Shown here: positions 50,838-59,600 of the stretch, one piece after another
Layout of the letters: every line of letters starts with the position of its first letter
How positions within the stretch are numbered: the first letter of the stretch is position 1
Assembly (NCBI RefSeq): GCF_038066715.1
Contig: NZ_JBBUKT010000004.1
Location: 434,001-498,000, forward strand
Direction: 5' to 3'
Length of the DNA stretch: 64,000 bases
Source: Luteolibacter sp. Y139
GTDB taxonomy: Bacteria > Verrucomicrobiota > Verrucomicrobiia > Verrucomicrobiales > Akkermansiaceae
The notes under the pieces: generated by a model
What the model saw: only the letters and a program-made list of their open reading frames with translations
What the model was told of the DNA's origin: nothing
Databases searched by the model: none
Position numbers and translations under genes: made by a program

Positions 50838-52010
50838 ATGACTCCTGCCGTTGTCACTCCGCCGGTCGCCGCGAATGCCTCGCTGCGCCGGGCCCTTGAC
50901 CTGTGTCTTGCGAAGACGCGCCGCAATATCGAGGCGCTTGCCGAGCGTCCGGCGACATGGGCATTTGCGGTGGACGGCCACTATCCAGAGTGGAACGAGG
51001 GGTTCTACGAGATCGGAAACTGGACGAGTTCCTTCATCACGGGGATGGCGCTGCTGGCGTGGCGTGAGACGGAGGACGAGCATTTCATCCGCCAGGTGGA
51101 GAGACTGGAGCCATGGTATGCGGCGAAGGTGGGTGAGCATGCGGAGGAGACGATGCATGATCTGGGATTTCTCTATTCGCTCTACTCGGTGGCGCTCTAC
51201 AAGCTGACCGGTGAGGCGAGACATCGCGAGATGGGGCTGAAGGCCGCGGAGGTGCTGGCAGGGCGTTTCGTGCCGAAGGGTGGATACATCCGTGCGTGGG
51301 GGCGGATGGATGATGTGGCGAACGACTATGAGGGGCTGGCGATTATCGACTGCATGATGAACCTGCCGCTGCTGTATTGGGCGGCGGAGGAAACGGGCGA
51401 TCTGCGTTTCAAGGAGATCGCCGTGCGTCACAGCGATATGACCCTGCGCTGGTTCGTGCGGGCGGATGATTCGGTGTATCACGCGTATCGCTTCGATCCG
51501 GTGCTGGGATCGCCGGCGGGTGGTGACAACTACTGCGGTCGTAGTATTGATAGCCATTGGGCGCGCGGGACGGCATGGGCGATCTATGGCTTCGCGATGG
51601 GGTATCGCTATACGGGAAATAGCGACTATCTGGGGGCTGCGGTGCGGGTGGCGCGGAGGTTTATTTCGCTGCTCGATGAGGAAGTGGTGCCGGTATGGGA
51701 CTTCCGGATGGAGAAGGGTGCGCCGGTGATTTGTGATTCATCGGCGGCGGCGGTGGCGGTGTGTGCGTTCCAGGAGTTGGAGGCGGTGGGCGCGGCGGAT
51801 GAGGGGATCAGCGCGGCCAAGAGGGCGTTGCTGGAGCGGCTGTGCTCGGAGGACTATCTGGATCACGATCTCGCGGTGGAGGGGGTGCTGAAGCACGGGC
51901 AGGTCGGCGATGGGGTGGGCAAGGCGAAGAGTGCCTATACGAGCTGGGGTGATTATTACCTGATGGAGGCTCTGGCCCGTGAGATGGGGATGAAGGAGAC
52001 GTGGTGGTAG
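50838..52010 (+). CDS. GH88 unsaturated glucuronyl hydrolase
   Basis: 390 residues from the ATG at 50838; the frame opens earlier but without similarity. A GH88 alpha/alpha barrel: both catalytic aspartates are visible, Asp108 in MHDLGF and Asp171 in LAIIDCMMNLPLLYWA. SHWARGTAWAIYGFAMGYR and the ending SAYTSWGDYYLMEAL are also typical. The enzyme hydrates the double bond of the terminal unsaturated uronic acid left by polysaccharide lyases, releasing a keto acid. No signal peptide, so it is cytoplasmic and acts on imported oligomers. First gene of a two-gene unit with GH36 (21-base gap); operator-like site upstream. Confidence 0.93.
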   Translation: MTPAVVTPPVAANASLRRALDLCLAKTRRNIEALAERPATWAFAVDGHYPEWNEGFYEIGNWTSSFITGMALLAWRETEDEHFIRQVERLEPWYAAKVGEHAEETMHDLGFLYSLYSVALYKLTGEARHREMGLKAAEVLAGRFVPKGGYIRAWGRMDDVANDYEGLAIIDCMMNLPLLYWAAEETGDLRFKEIAVRHSDMTLRWFVRADDSVYHAYRFDPVLGSPAGGDNYCGRSIDSHWARGTAWAIYGFAMGYRYTGNSDYLGAAVRVARRFISLLDEEVVPVWDFRMEKGAPVICDSSAAAVAVCAFQELEAVGAADEGISAAKRALLERLCSEDYLDHDLAVEGVLKHGQVGDGVGKAKSAYTSWGDYYLMEALAREMGMKETWW

Positions 52011-52031
52011 GCACTTCCGATCAAGACGCCC

Positions 52032-54164
52032 ATGCCTCGCGAATACCTGTCTGTCCACACGCTCGGCGATACGATCGTCCGCTATCCTCACGATCCGGTA
52101 ACGGGGCGGGTGGGATTGGAGATGCTGCCGGCTTCATTGGCAGATCGGGTGGTGGAGCCGCGTGAATCGTTGCGGGGCGAGGCGTTCATTGATGTGCTTC
52201 CCGGGAATGACTTGTGGCCTGCGCGGCCGGTGGAGTCGCTGTTGCAATTCAAGCTGGTGGGGGATGCCTATCCGGGAGCGTTTGCGCAGGGGCATACGAT
52301 GCGGAACTCGGAGAGCCTGGGGCGCTTCGCTTTGGCCGGGCAGCGGGTGGTGGAGGATGAGGAGATGACGGTGATCGAAACGAAGCTTGCGAGTGAGGAT
52401 GGCTTGGTGGCGACTCATCGCTTGAGCTGGAAGAAGGGGGATGGGGCGTTTGTGGTGAGCAGCGGGTTTGTGAATGATTCTAACAGGCCTGTGAGGCTTG
52501 AGATGCTGGCGAGCTTTTCGTTGGCGGGGATCTCGCCGTTTCACGAGGCGGATGCGCCCGGGCGGCTGAAGGTGCATCGCTTTCGTTCCGCGTGGAGCGC
52601 GGAGGGGCGGCATGAGTGCCGGAGCGTCGAGGAGCTTCACTTGGAGCGCTCGTGGAGTGGAGCGGCAGGTTTTAGCGAGCGTTTCGGACAGCTGGGGACG
52701 ATGCCGGTGCGGCGGTGGTTTCCTTTTGTGGCGGTGGAGGATGCGGTGCCGGGTGTGCTGTGGGGCGCGCAGTTGGCGTGGGCGGGATCGTGGCAGATGG
52801 AGGTGTTCCGCCAGCATGATGATGTGGCGATTTCAGGCGGGCCGGCGGACCGGGAGTTCGGGCATTGGGTGAAGACGTTGGAGCCGGGTGAGTCGCTTGA
52901 GAGTCCGGCTGCCACGGTTGCTTGTGTGCGGGGTGGGCTGGATGACCTTTGTGATCGCCTTACTGCGATGCAGGATGCGGCGGTCAATCTGCAGCCGGAG
53001 GTTGAGCAGGATTTGCCGGTGGTTTTCAACGAGTGGTGCACGACTTGGGGAGATCCTTCGCATGAGAAGCTGTGTGCGATCGCGGACCGGCTGAAGGATT
53101 CGGGGGTGCGCTATCTGGTGATCGATGCGGGGTGGTACAAGTCAGCTGATACGGACTGGAGTAGTGGTCACGGGGATTGGAATCCGAGCGAGACGCTGTT
53201 TCCGACGGGACTCAAAGCGACGGCGGATGCGATCCGTGAGCGTGGCTTGATCCCGGGGTTGTGGTTCGAGATGGAGACGGTGGGATCGCAGAGTGTTGCC
53301 TTCAAACTGGGTGAGCATTTCATCACGAGGGATGGCGTGCCGGTGACGGTGCGGGAGCGGCGGTTTTGGGATCTGTGTGATCCGGTGGCGATCGGCTATC
53401 TGACGGAGAAGGTGATCGATTTGTTAGAGAGCTGCGGCTTCGGGTATCTCAAGGTGGACTACAATGAGACGGCGGGGTTTGGGTGTGATCATCCGGACTC
53501 GCAGGGCGAGGGGCTGCGGCTGCAGATCGAGGGGACGTATCGATTTTTCGAGAAGATCCGCGAGCGTTTGCCGGAGCTGGTGATCGAGAATTGCTCGTCG
53601 GGAGGGCACCGGCTGGAGCCATCGATGATGGCTCGGACGGCGATGTCGTCGTTCTCGGACGCGCACGAGTTGGTGGAGATCCCGCTGATTGCGGCGAATT
53701 TGCACCGGCTGATCTTGCCGCGGCAGAATCAGATTTGGGCGGTGCTCCATCCGCGTGATTCGCTGCAGAGGATTCAATATAGCCTGGCGGCGACGTTTCT
53801 GGGGAGGATGTGCTTGTCGGGGGATGTGGCTGGATTGCCGAAGGAGTCGTGGGAGCTGGTGCGGGAGATGATCGCGCTTTATGAGAAGGCTGCGCCGGTG
53901 ATCAAGTACGGGAGGAGTCGTAGGTTTGGCGAGGTGGGGGAGAGTTGGAGGCATCCGCAGGGATGGCAGGCGGTGGTGCGGATGTCAGGGGGACAGGCGC
54001 TGGTGGTGGTGCATGCGTTTGCGAATGCGCCTGAGGAGGTGGTGGTTCCTTTGGCGGGCGAGTGGGCTCCTGTTGGGGGCGCACCGCAGCCGTTGGATGG
54101 AGAAATCCGAGTGGCGACCGGAGGTGACTTCAGCGGTCACGTGTGGCTCTACGAGCGGCGCTAG
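52032..54164 (+). CDS. GH36-type alpha-galactosidase
   Basis: 710 residues. N-terminal beta-supersandwich (about 1-320), central TIM barrel (about 330-620: VIDAGWY, GDWNPSETLFPTGLKATADAIRERG, GLWFEMETV) and C-terminal beta domain. Nucleophile Asp476 in YLKVDYNE and acid/base Asp543 in SFSDAHE are present; CSSGGHRLEP precedes the latter as in GH36/GH27. It cleaves terminal alpha-galactose. No signal peptide, so it is cytoplasmic, matching its GH88 partner. Its stop shares the CTAG tetramer with the stop of the convergent LacI-type gene. Some GH36 relatives act on other alpha-linked sugars, so the exact substrate is inferred. Confidence 0.92.
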   Translation: MPREYLSVHTLGDTIVRYPHDPVTGRVGLEMLPASLADRVVEPRESLRGEAFIDVLPGNDLWPARPVESLLQFKLVGDAYPGAFAQGHTMRNSESLGRFALAGQRVVEDEEMTVIETKLASEDGLVATHRLSWKKGDGAFVVSSGFVNDSNRPVRLEMLASFSLAGISPFHEADAPGRLKVHRFRSAWSAEGRHECRSVEELHLERSWSGAAGFSERFGQLGTMPVRRWFPFVAVEDAVPGVLWGAQLAWAGSWQMEVFRQHDDVAISGGPADREFGHWVKTLEPGESLESPAATVACVRGGLDDLCDRLTAMQDAAVNLQPEVEQDLPVVFNEWCTTWGDPSHEKLCAIADRLKDSGVRYLVIDAGWYKSADTDWSSGHGDWNPSETLFPTGLKATADAIRERGLIPGLWFEMETVGSQSVAFKLGEHFITRDGVPVTVRERRFWDLCDPVAIGYLTEKVIDLLESCGFGYLKVDYNETAGFGCDHPDSQGEGLRLQIEGTYRFFEKIRERLPELVIENCSSGGHRLEPSMMARTAMSSFSDAHELVEIPLIAANLHRLILPRQNQIWAVLHPRDSLQRIQYSLAATFLGRMCLSGDVAGLPKESWELVREMIALYEKAAPVIKYGRSRRFGEVGESWRHPQGWQAVVRMSGGQALVVVHAFANAPEEVVVPLAGEWAPVGGAPQPLDGEIRVATGGDFSGHVWLYERR

Positions 54165-55207
54165 CGCCGGTCGGGGAGGGTCGAGCCGTCGACCCAGGAG
54201 CCTTCGACGAGGATCTGGCGGAAGATCTTGGGAATGCCGCGGGCGCCGTCGTTGATGAGGGAATTCAGCATGAGGAGGCCGACGCGGCCGATCTCCTCGG
54301 GGTGCTGGTCGATGCCAGCGTCGGCCTGTGCATCAAGGACGCTGGTGACGGCGAGGGCGACATCGTCGGGGATGCGGATGCCTTGCTTGCCTAACAGGTC
54401 AGGGACTTCGGCGAGGTCGGTGAAAATGGCTTCCACCTTATGCTTCTTGATCCAGGTGGCGATGGACTTGGATTTCTCACCGGCGGACAAGGCGCCGAGT
54501 GCCATGACGGGAACGCGATCCTTGTCGGGAATCGAGCGCTGGGCGAGGGCGTAGCCGCCTTCGAAGAGATGGCCGCTTTCACGAAGGCGTTTCTCCTCGA
54601 TGACGAGGCCCACGCGTCGGTAGCCGCGCCTGAGGATCTCGTGGATGGCCAACATGGTATTGGCGACCTGATCCGCGGTGACGATGTGGGTGTGCGGCTT
54701 GCCGAGACTGCGGCCGAAGCGAACGAGCGAATAAGATGACCACGGGAAATCACCCCAATCGGGTTGCTCCCGATGAGGTGGGAGCAGCAGGCCGCGGATG
54801 CCGCGGGTGGAGAGGATCTGGTGGAGGCGCTTCGGGCTGCATTCGCGGCCGACGCGGAATTCTTCCAAGCGATATCCGAACTTTTCGGCGGCGGCGCTGG
54901 CGCCGAGCCAATAGGCATCGAACTCGCGGAAGGAGCGGAGCTCATCCGGCTGGGGCCATGCATTGATCCATGCGATGGCGGCCTGGATGGCGGGGTTCGA
55001 CTTGCTCTGGCGGTAGCTGGCCAGGGCGGTGAGCATCGGATCGGGGCGGTAGCCGACTTGCTCGGCGTAGTTGCGGATCTTTTCCTTGAGCGTGGCGGAG
55101 ATGCGCGGGCTATCGCGCAGGGCCATGGAAACCGCGGCATGGCTGACGCCGAGCTGGCGTGCGATGTCCCGCAGGCTGAAGCGGCGGTTTTCGGGTTCCG
55201 GGGTCAT
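54161..55207 (-). CDS. LacI-family transcription regulator
   Basis: 348 residues. N-terminal LacI helix-turn-helix (SLRDIARQLGVSHAAVSMALRDSP, about 11-34), hinge helix and YRPDPMLTALASYR linker typical of verrucomicrobial LacI proteins, then a periplasmic-binding-like sensor domain (about 70-340) ending with a receptor-like IFTDLAEV and DQHPEEIG. It presumably represses until a sugar ligand binds. The gene lies tail to tail with the GH88-GH36 unit, overlapping by CTAG. The exact TTAC-N4-GTAA site 69 bases upstream of its own ATG suggests autoregulation. Confidence 0.92.
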   Translation of the reverse strand: MTPEPENRRFSLRDIARQLGVSHAAVSMALRDSPRISATLKEKIRNYAEQVGYRPDPMLTALASYRQSKSNPAIQAAIAWINAWPQPDELRSFREFDAYWLGASAAAEKFGYRLEEFRVGRECSPKRLHQILSTRGIRGLLLPPHREQPDWGDFPWSSYSLVRFGRSLGKPHTHIVTADQVANTMLAIHEILRRGYRRVGLVIEEKRLRESGHLFEGGYALAQRSIPDKDRVPVMALGALSAGEKSKSIATWIKKHKVEAIFTDLAEVPDLLGKQGIRIPDDVALAVTSVLDAQADAGIDQHPEEIGRVGLLMLNSLINDGARGIPKIFRQILVEGSWVDGSTLPDRR

Positions 55208-55275
55208 GCCGTGGGTTTGCTACGGGACGAATCGTAGCACGGTGATTGTCTCCGCGGGATGCCGAGGGTGTCAAT

Positions 55276-55287
55276 TTACCAGTGTAA
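55276..55287. promoter_or_regulatory. LacI-type operator before the regulator gene
   Basis: TTACCAGTGTAA (reverse TTACACTGGTAA), between the regulator gene and the next minus-strand gene. A second weaker site TTTCCGTGGTTA follows at 55297-55308 and runs into the neighbour's stop. Confidence 0.6.
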
Positions 55288-55305
55288 CGCAGGTGCTTTC
55301 CGTGG

Positions 55306-55914
55306 TTACTTGTGAGCGGCTTCTTCCTTTCGCAGCTGTTGGACGATGGTGGAGATCTTCTCGACGGTCGTGAGGACGCGGGCGGCGAAGACGGGATCCT
55401 TGGCTTTCTTGGCGCGGAGGCGGTAGGTGAGCAGGGCGCGCTCGAAGAAGGCGGGGCCGGTTTCGTCGTCGCGGCGGCGGAGTTGATGATCCACCCGGTC
55501 TTCGGCGGTCCATGGGTCATTGCTTACAAGGAGTCCGATCTGGAAGAATTCTCCTGAATCATCGAGGTGGAGGAAGCACTGGACGTTTTCCTGGATGAGG
55601 CGCTTGGGGTCTTCCGGACCGATCATCCATTCGATGGTGCCGTGGCCATCGTAGGGCTGCATCTTTGGCTGGGTGATGCAGACCTTGGCACCGTCGATTT
55701 CCATGATGGCGATGGGTTGCTTGCTGTGTTCGTCGGTGTCCCAGTCCTTGGGGAAGGGGATGTCGAACTTCAGCTTCATGCGGGCCGGGAGTTTTTCGAG
55801 CGAGGCGATGATGAATTTTTCCTCGGCGGAGCGCTCGGGTTCGGCGGCGTGGGCGGGGAGAAGCAAGAGGCCGAGGATGAGGGCGAGGGCGAGGGCGAGG
55901 GCTCCGGTTTTCAT
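55306..55914 (-). CDS. Small exported protein of unknown function
   Basis: 202 residues from the ATG at 55914, opening a strong signal peptide (ALALALALILGLLLLPAHA). The mature part is charged, with KLKFDIPFPKDWD, KVCITQPKMQ and GTIEWMIGPEDPKRLIQ, then a helical C-terminus (VLTTVEKISTIVQQLRKEE). No recognised family. Same strand as the regulator and 98 bases upstream of it; co-transcription is possible but the intervening operator argues for a separate promoter. Confidence 0.7.
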   Translation of the reverse strand: MKTGALALALALILGLLLLPAHAAEPERSAEEKFIIASLEKLPARMKLKFDIPFPKDWDTDEHSKQPIAIMEIDGAKVCITQPKMQPYDGHGTIEWMIGPEDPKRLIQENVQCFLHLDDSGEFFQIGLLVSNDPWTAEDRVDHQLRRRDDETGPAFFERALLTYRLRAKKAKDPVFAARVLTTVEKISTIVQQLRKEEAAHK

Positions 55915-56075
55915 GGGATGAGTGATGGCAGGGAAAGTTGGAGGGGGCGAGAGTGGGAGGATGATTTTACCTGGAATTGGCGGAGTTGTTATGGGAGCAA
56001 CTTGATGCCGGAGGAAGGGTTCTTGTTGGGAACGCATTCACCTGGAGATTTCTTGGTGAGCCTCCCCAAATAGCC

Positions 56076-56558
56076 ATGAAATCGAACGTGTTCTTGCTGT
56101 GCCTGGTCCTTGGTTTTTCCCCGGGTCTTCGAGCTGAGGAGGAAAAGGGCATTCCCTACAACAGCGTCGACAAGACGATGGCGCTGCTGGACGGCCGGAA
56201 GATGGACGGGGTGGAGTGTGTGCCCTTCTTTGTCCGGACGGATGAAGGTCAGCCGACTCTGTTACCAGCGGACGCGAACTTTCGCATCGTCACGTGGGAT
56301 GGGGAGACGGTGAAGCTCAAGTGCGAGCCGCTGGATCAGGTGCCGGCCGGCGAGCTGCCCGAGATCGAAGAGACGATGAAGAAGGATGGCTTCACCCACG
56401 TGCTGTGGATGCCGAAGGGTGTGAAGGCGTATCTCGATGGGTCGATACTTCACTCGCTGCCGAAGGGCACGGTGAGGATGTCGCAGGGACTTTCCATCAA
56501 GAAGACATTCAAGCTGGGTGGGAAGAAGGATCCCAAGCCGGAGCCAAAGAAGCCATGA
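56076..56558 (+). CDS. Small exported protein of unknown function
   Basis: 160 residues from the ATG at 56076, which opens a signal peptide (MKSNVFLLCLVLGFSPGLRA). The mature part contains NSVDKTMALLDGRKMDGVEC, VTWDGETVKLKCEPLDQV and a Lys/Pro-rich end (GGKKDPKPEPKKP). No known family. It is divergent from the previous small exported protein and convergent with the following PATR gene, sharing a terminator with it. Confidence 0.65.
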   Translation: MKSNVFLLCLVLGFSPGLRAEEEKGIPYNSVDKTMALLDGRKMDGVECVPFFVRTDEGQPTLLPADANFRIVTWDGETVKLKCEPLDQVPAGELPEIEETMKKDGFTHVLWMPKGVKAYLDGSILHSLPKGTVRMSQGLSIKKTFKLGGKKDPKPEPKKP

Positions 56559-56581
56559 TGATGGAAGGCTGAGCAGGAAAC

Positions 56582-56616
56582 AAAAAAGCACCCGGCCCGC
56601 GAAGGGACCGGGTGCT
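56582..56616 (-). terminator. Rho-independent terminator of the 1288-residue PATR gene
   Basis: 9-bp stem AGCACCCGG/CCGGGTGCT (56587-56595 with 56608-56616), 12-base loop; six T follow on the minus strand. It may also end the convergent small gene. Confidence 0.88.
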
Positions 56617-56639
56617 GTGAAGACAAGACGAGGCGGGGA

Positions 56640-59600
56640 TTACTCGGCGCGGGCGCGGAGATACTCACGGGGATCGCCGGTGATGGGGCCGGGGCTGCGG
56701 AAGGTACGGTAGGTCCAGCCGCTGCCGCTGAGGGCGGGCAAGCCGGCCTGGATGGCGGTGGCATCGGGGCCGGTGACTTCGTCGATATCGAGCGGCCAGG
56801 TGGTGAGGGTGTCGGAGCCTTCGATGGTGTAGGTGACGCTGTCCTGAGCGGAGGTGGCTGTTAGAGCAGTGGCTCCGGTGAAGGCACCGACGCTCGAGCG
56901 GACGGGCAGGGTCAGGGTGAGGACCGGTTGTCCGCCGACGGTGGCGACTTTCACGACGATCTTACCGGAGCCGATGCCGGAGAGCGGATTGCCGTCGAAG
57001 GCGAACTCGCCGAGGTTGTCGAAGCCATCGTTGTCGGGGTTGTCGGTGGGATTGCTGTTACCCGGAGTGAGACCCTTGTCTGCGGCCCACAGGGTGTAGG
57101 GAGTGCCAACGGTGGTCACGCTGAGCAGGCCATCGCCGGTGAGGAAGGCGCTCTCGTGAATGGTGGGATCGGCCCAGAAGGCCTGCGCTCCGATGCGTCC
57201 CCAGAGACCGACGGGCTGGGCGGTGCCATTGATGAAGAAGCTGCCGATGGTGTCGGTGACGCCGTGGAAGAGCTCTAGCTTGCCACTTCCGGAGACAAGG
57301 ACCGACGAGGTGTCCGCCAAGTAAGCTTGGTCAGTGGAGAGCGTGCCAGCCGTGACGATGGTATTCCCGGTGTAGGTATTCAGCGCGGTGAGGGCGGTGT
57401 AGCCGGGGCAGGCGTGGGTGACGGTGCCGGTGCCGGAGATGATATTGGTGAGCGAGAACTGGGTCTGCTCCGGTGCCGGGAGGCGGTTGATGACGATCGA
57501 GGTGTTGTTGGTGATTGCACCGACGCCGAATGATCCGGTGGTACCACCGTTGCCGATCTGGACGACGCCTTGGCTGATGATCGTGGCTTGGGCGTAGGTA
57601 TTGTCGCCGGAGAGGACGAGCTTGCCGGTGCCGGTCTTGGTAAGGGCGGTGGTGGTGCCGCCTCCGATCATCACGCCACTGAACTCAGTCTCATCGTTGG
57701 CGATGGTCATGGTCTTGTTGCCGCCGCCGAGATCCACTCCTCCGGTGAAGGTGAGCTTGCCGGTGCCGGTGCTGCCGAAGGTGGTGTTGACGCTGTAGGA
57801 GATGGCGTTGGCAAGCGTGCGGGGAGTTGCATCCGAGGAGCGGATGTTAGAGCCGCGGAAATCGATCAAGCCGGTGGCGTCGCCGAAGACCGAGGCATTC
57901 GAGCCGATGACGGCGGTGCCTGCGGCGAGACGGGTGGTGCCGGTGTAGGTGCTCGCGCCGGTGAAGGTGATCGTGTTGTTGCCGTCCTTGGTGATGGCGG
58001 CGGGGTTGGTGGAGTTGCCGGTGATGCCGGAGCCGGTGACCACATTGGGGAAGGTGAAGTCGTCAGTGCGATTGAGGCGGACGCCCGAGGTGGTGGAGTC
58101 GAGCGAGATCGGGTTGGCATTGATGCTGCCGGTGGTGCCGGCATTGCCGAGCTGGAGGATGCCGGAGGTGATGGCGGTATTGCCGGTGTAGCCATTGGTG
58201 CCGGTGACAATCACGGTGCCGGCGGTGAGGGTGAGGCTGCCGCCGAAGGTGTTGTTGGCGGTGAGGGTCAGGGTGCCGGTGTCCTGTTTCTCCAGGCTGC
58301 CGGTGCCGGTGATGGGATTCGGGATGGTGAATGTATTGCCCGCGCCGACGCTGATTTTGGACGCCCCGGTGAGGGAGAGCGGGGAGGCGAGCGTTGGGTT
58401 TCCGCCGGTATCGCGCAGGGTGGAATCGGTGACGGCGATCGGCTTGGAGAAGGTGCCGCTGGTGTAGTTCTCGAGCAGGAGGATGGCGCCGTTGTTGACG
58501 TTGATGTTGCCGGTGCCGGTGACATTCGTGCGGGTGAAGGCGAGGGTGCCTTCGTTGACATTGATGACGCCGGGATTGGTCAGGTTGCCATCGACGACGC
58601 CGATGAAGTTGGCGCCGACCTTGGTCAGGGTGAAGCCGGCGAGGTCGACGAGGGCCTGACCCGCGGTGATCGGGCGGACGTCCCAGCGGCCACTGCCGCC
58701 GATGGTGGTGTCGGCGGTCAAGGTCAGGGAGCGGTAGCCGAAGTTCTGGCTGCCCGCGGTATTGACGACGGCTCCGGCACCGCTGCCGACTCCTCCTACG
58801 ACGAGGTTGTAGTCGCGGTTGCCGTTCAGCGAGCCATTGGCGTCGATGGTGGCGCCGGAGGCCACGGTGATGGTCTTGCTATTGCCGCCGAAGCCCTGGC
58901 CATTGCCGGCTTTCAGAGTGCCCGCGTTGACTTGGATATTGCCGGTGTAGGTATTCGCGCCACCCAAGGTGACGGTGCCGGTGCCGGACTTGGTGAGGCC
59001 GGTGGAGCCGCCGATGAGGTTATTGGCAGCGGCGGTGAAGATGTAGTCGTTGCCGGCGGTGTTGTTGATGGTGATCGCGGACGGGGTAAGCACGCCGGTG
59101 ATGGCGATGGAGCCTGCTCCGATGTCGCCGAAGGTGACGGCGTCGGCTTGGAAGTACTTGTTGTCGCCTTCGAGCCAGTTGGTGGAAACGCCGACGTCCC
59201 ATGCGGCACCGCCATTCCAGGTGCGGCTGGCATTGCCGGTGGTCATGTGGATTTGACCGGGTATGGGCTGGGTGAAGGCGGCGGTGCGATAGCCGGTGGC
59301 GGTGAAATTGGCCGGGCCGCCGACGAGAGTGGTGGCGGTGAGGACGGTGACATCGGCACCGATGGCAGGCGTTGTTAGAAGATTCACCGTATTGGTGCCG
59401 GTCGCGGTGAGGGTGCCGGTGGCGGTCAACGAACCCGGGGTGAGGGCATCGATATGAACCGTGCCGCCATTCAAGGCGACGGCACCGCTGAGAGTCGATT
59501 CGCCGCCGACCTGGGCCGCAGCGGCGATGTTCACGGGACCGGCGAAGGGACCGGTGAAGTTCACGCGGCCGGCATTGACGTTCAGGGTGCCGGTGTAGCC

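Noticed and set aside
50348-50926. 192-residue minus-strand frame in the divergent region before GH88
   Set aside because: No recognisable domain, atypical composition, overlaps the operator-like site and the GH88 start.
20557-56272. Isolated TTACC and GGTAA words inside genes as further LacI operators
   Set aside because: They lack the second half-site at the right spacing and lie in coding sequence.
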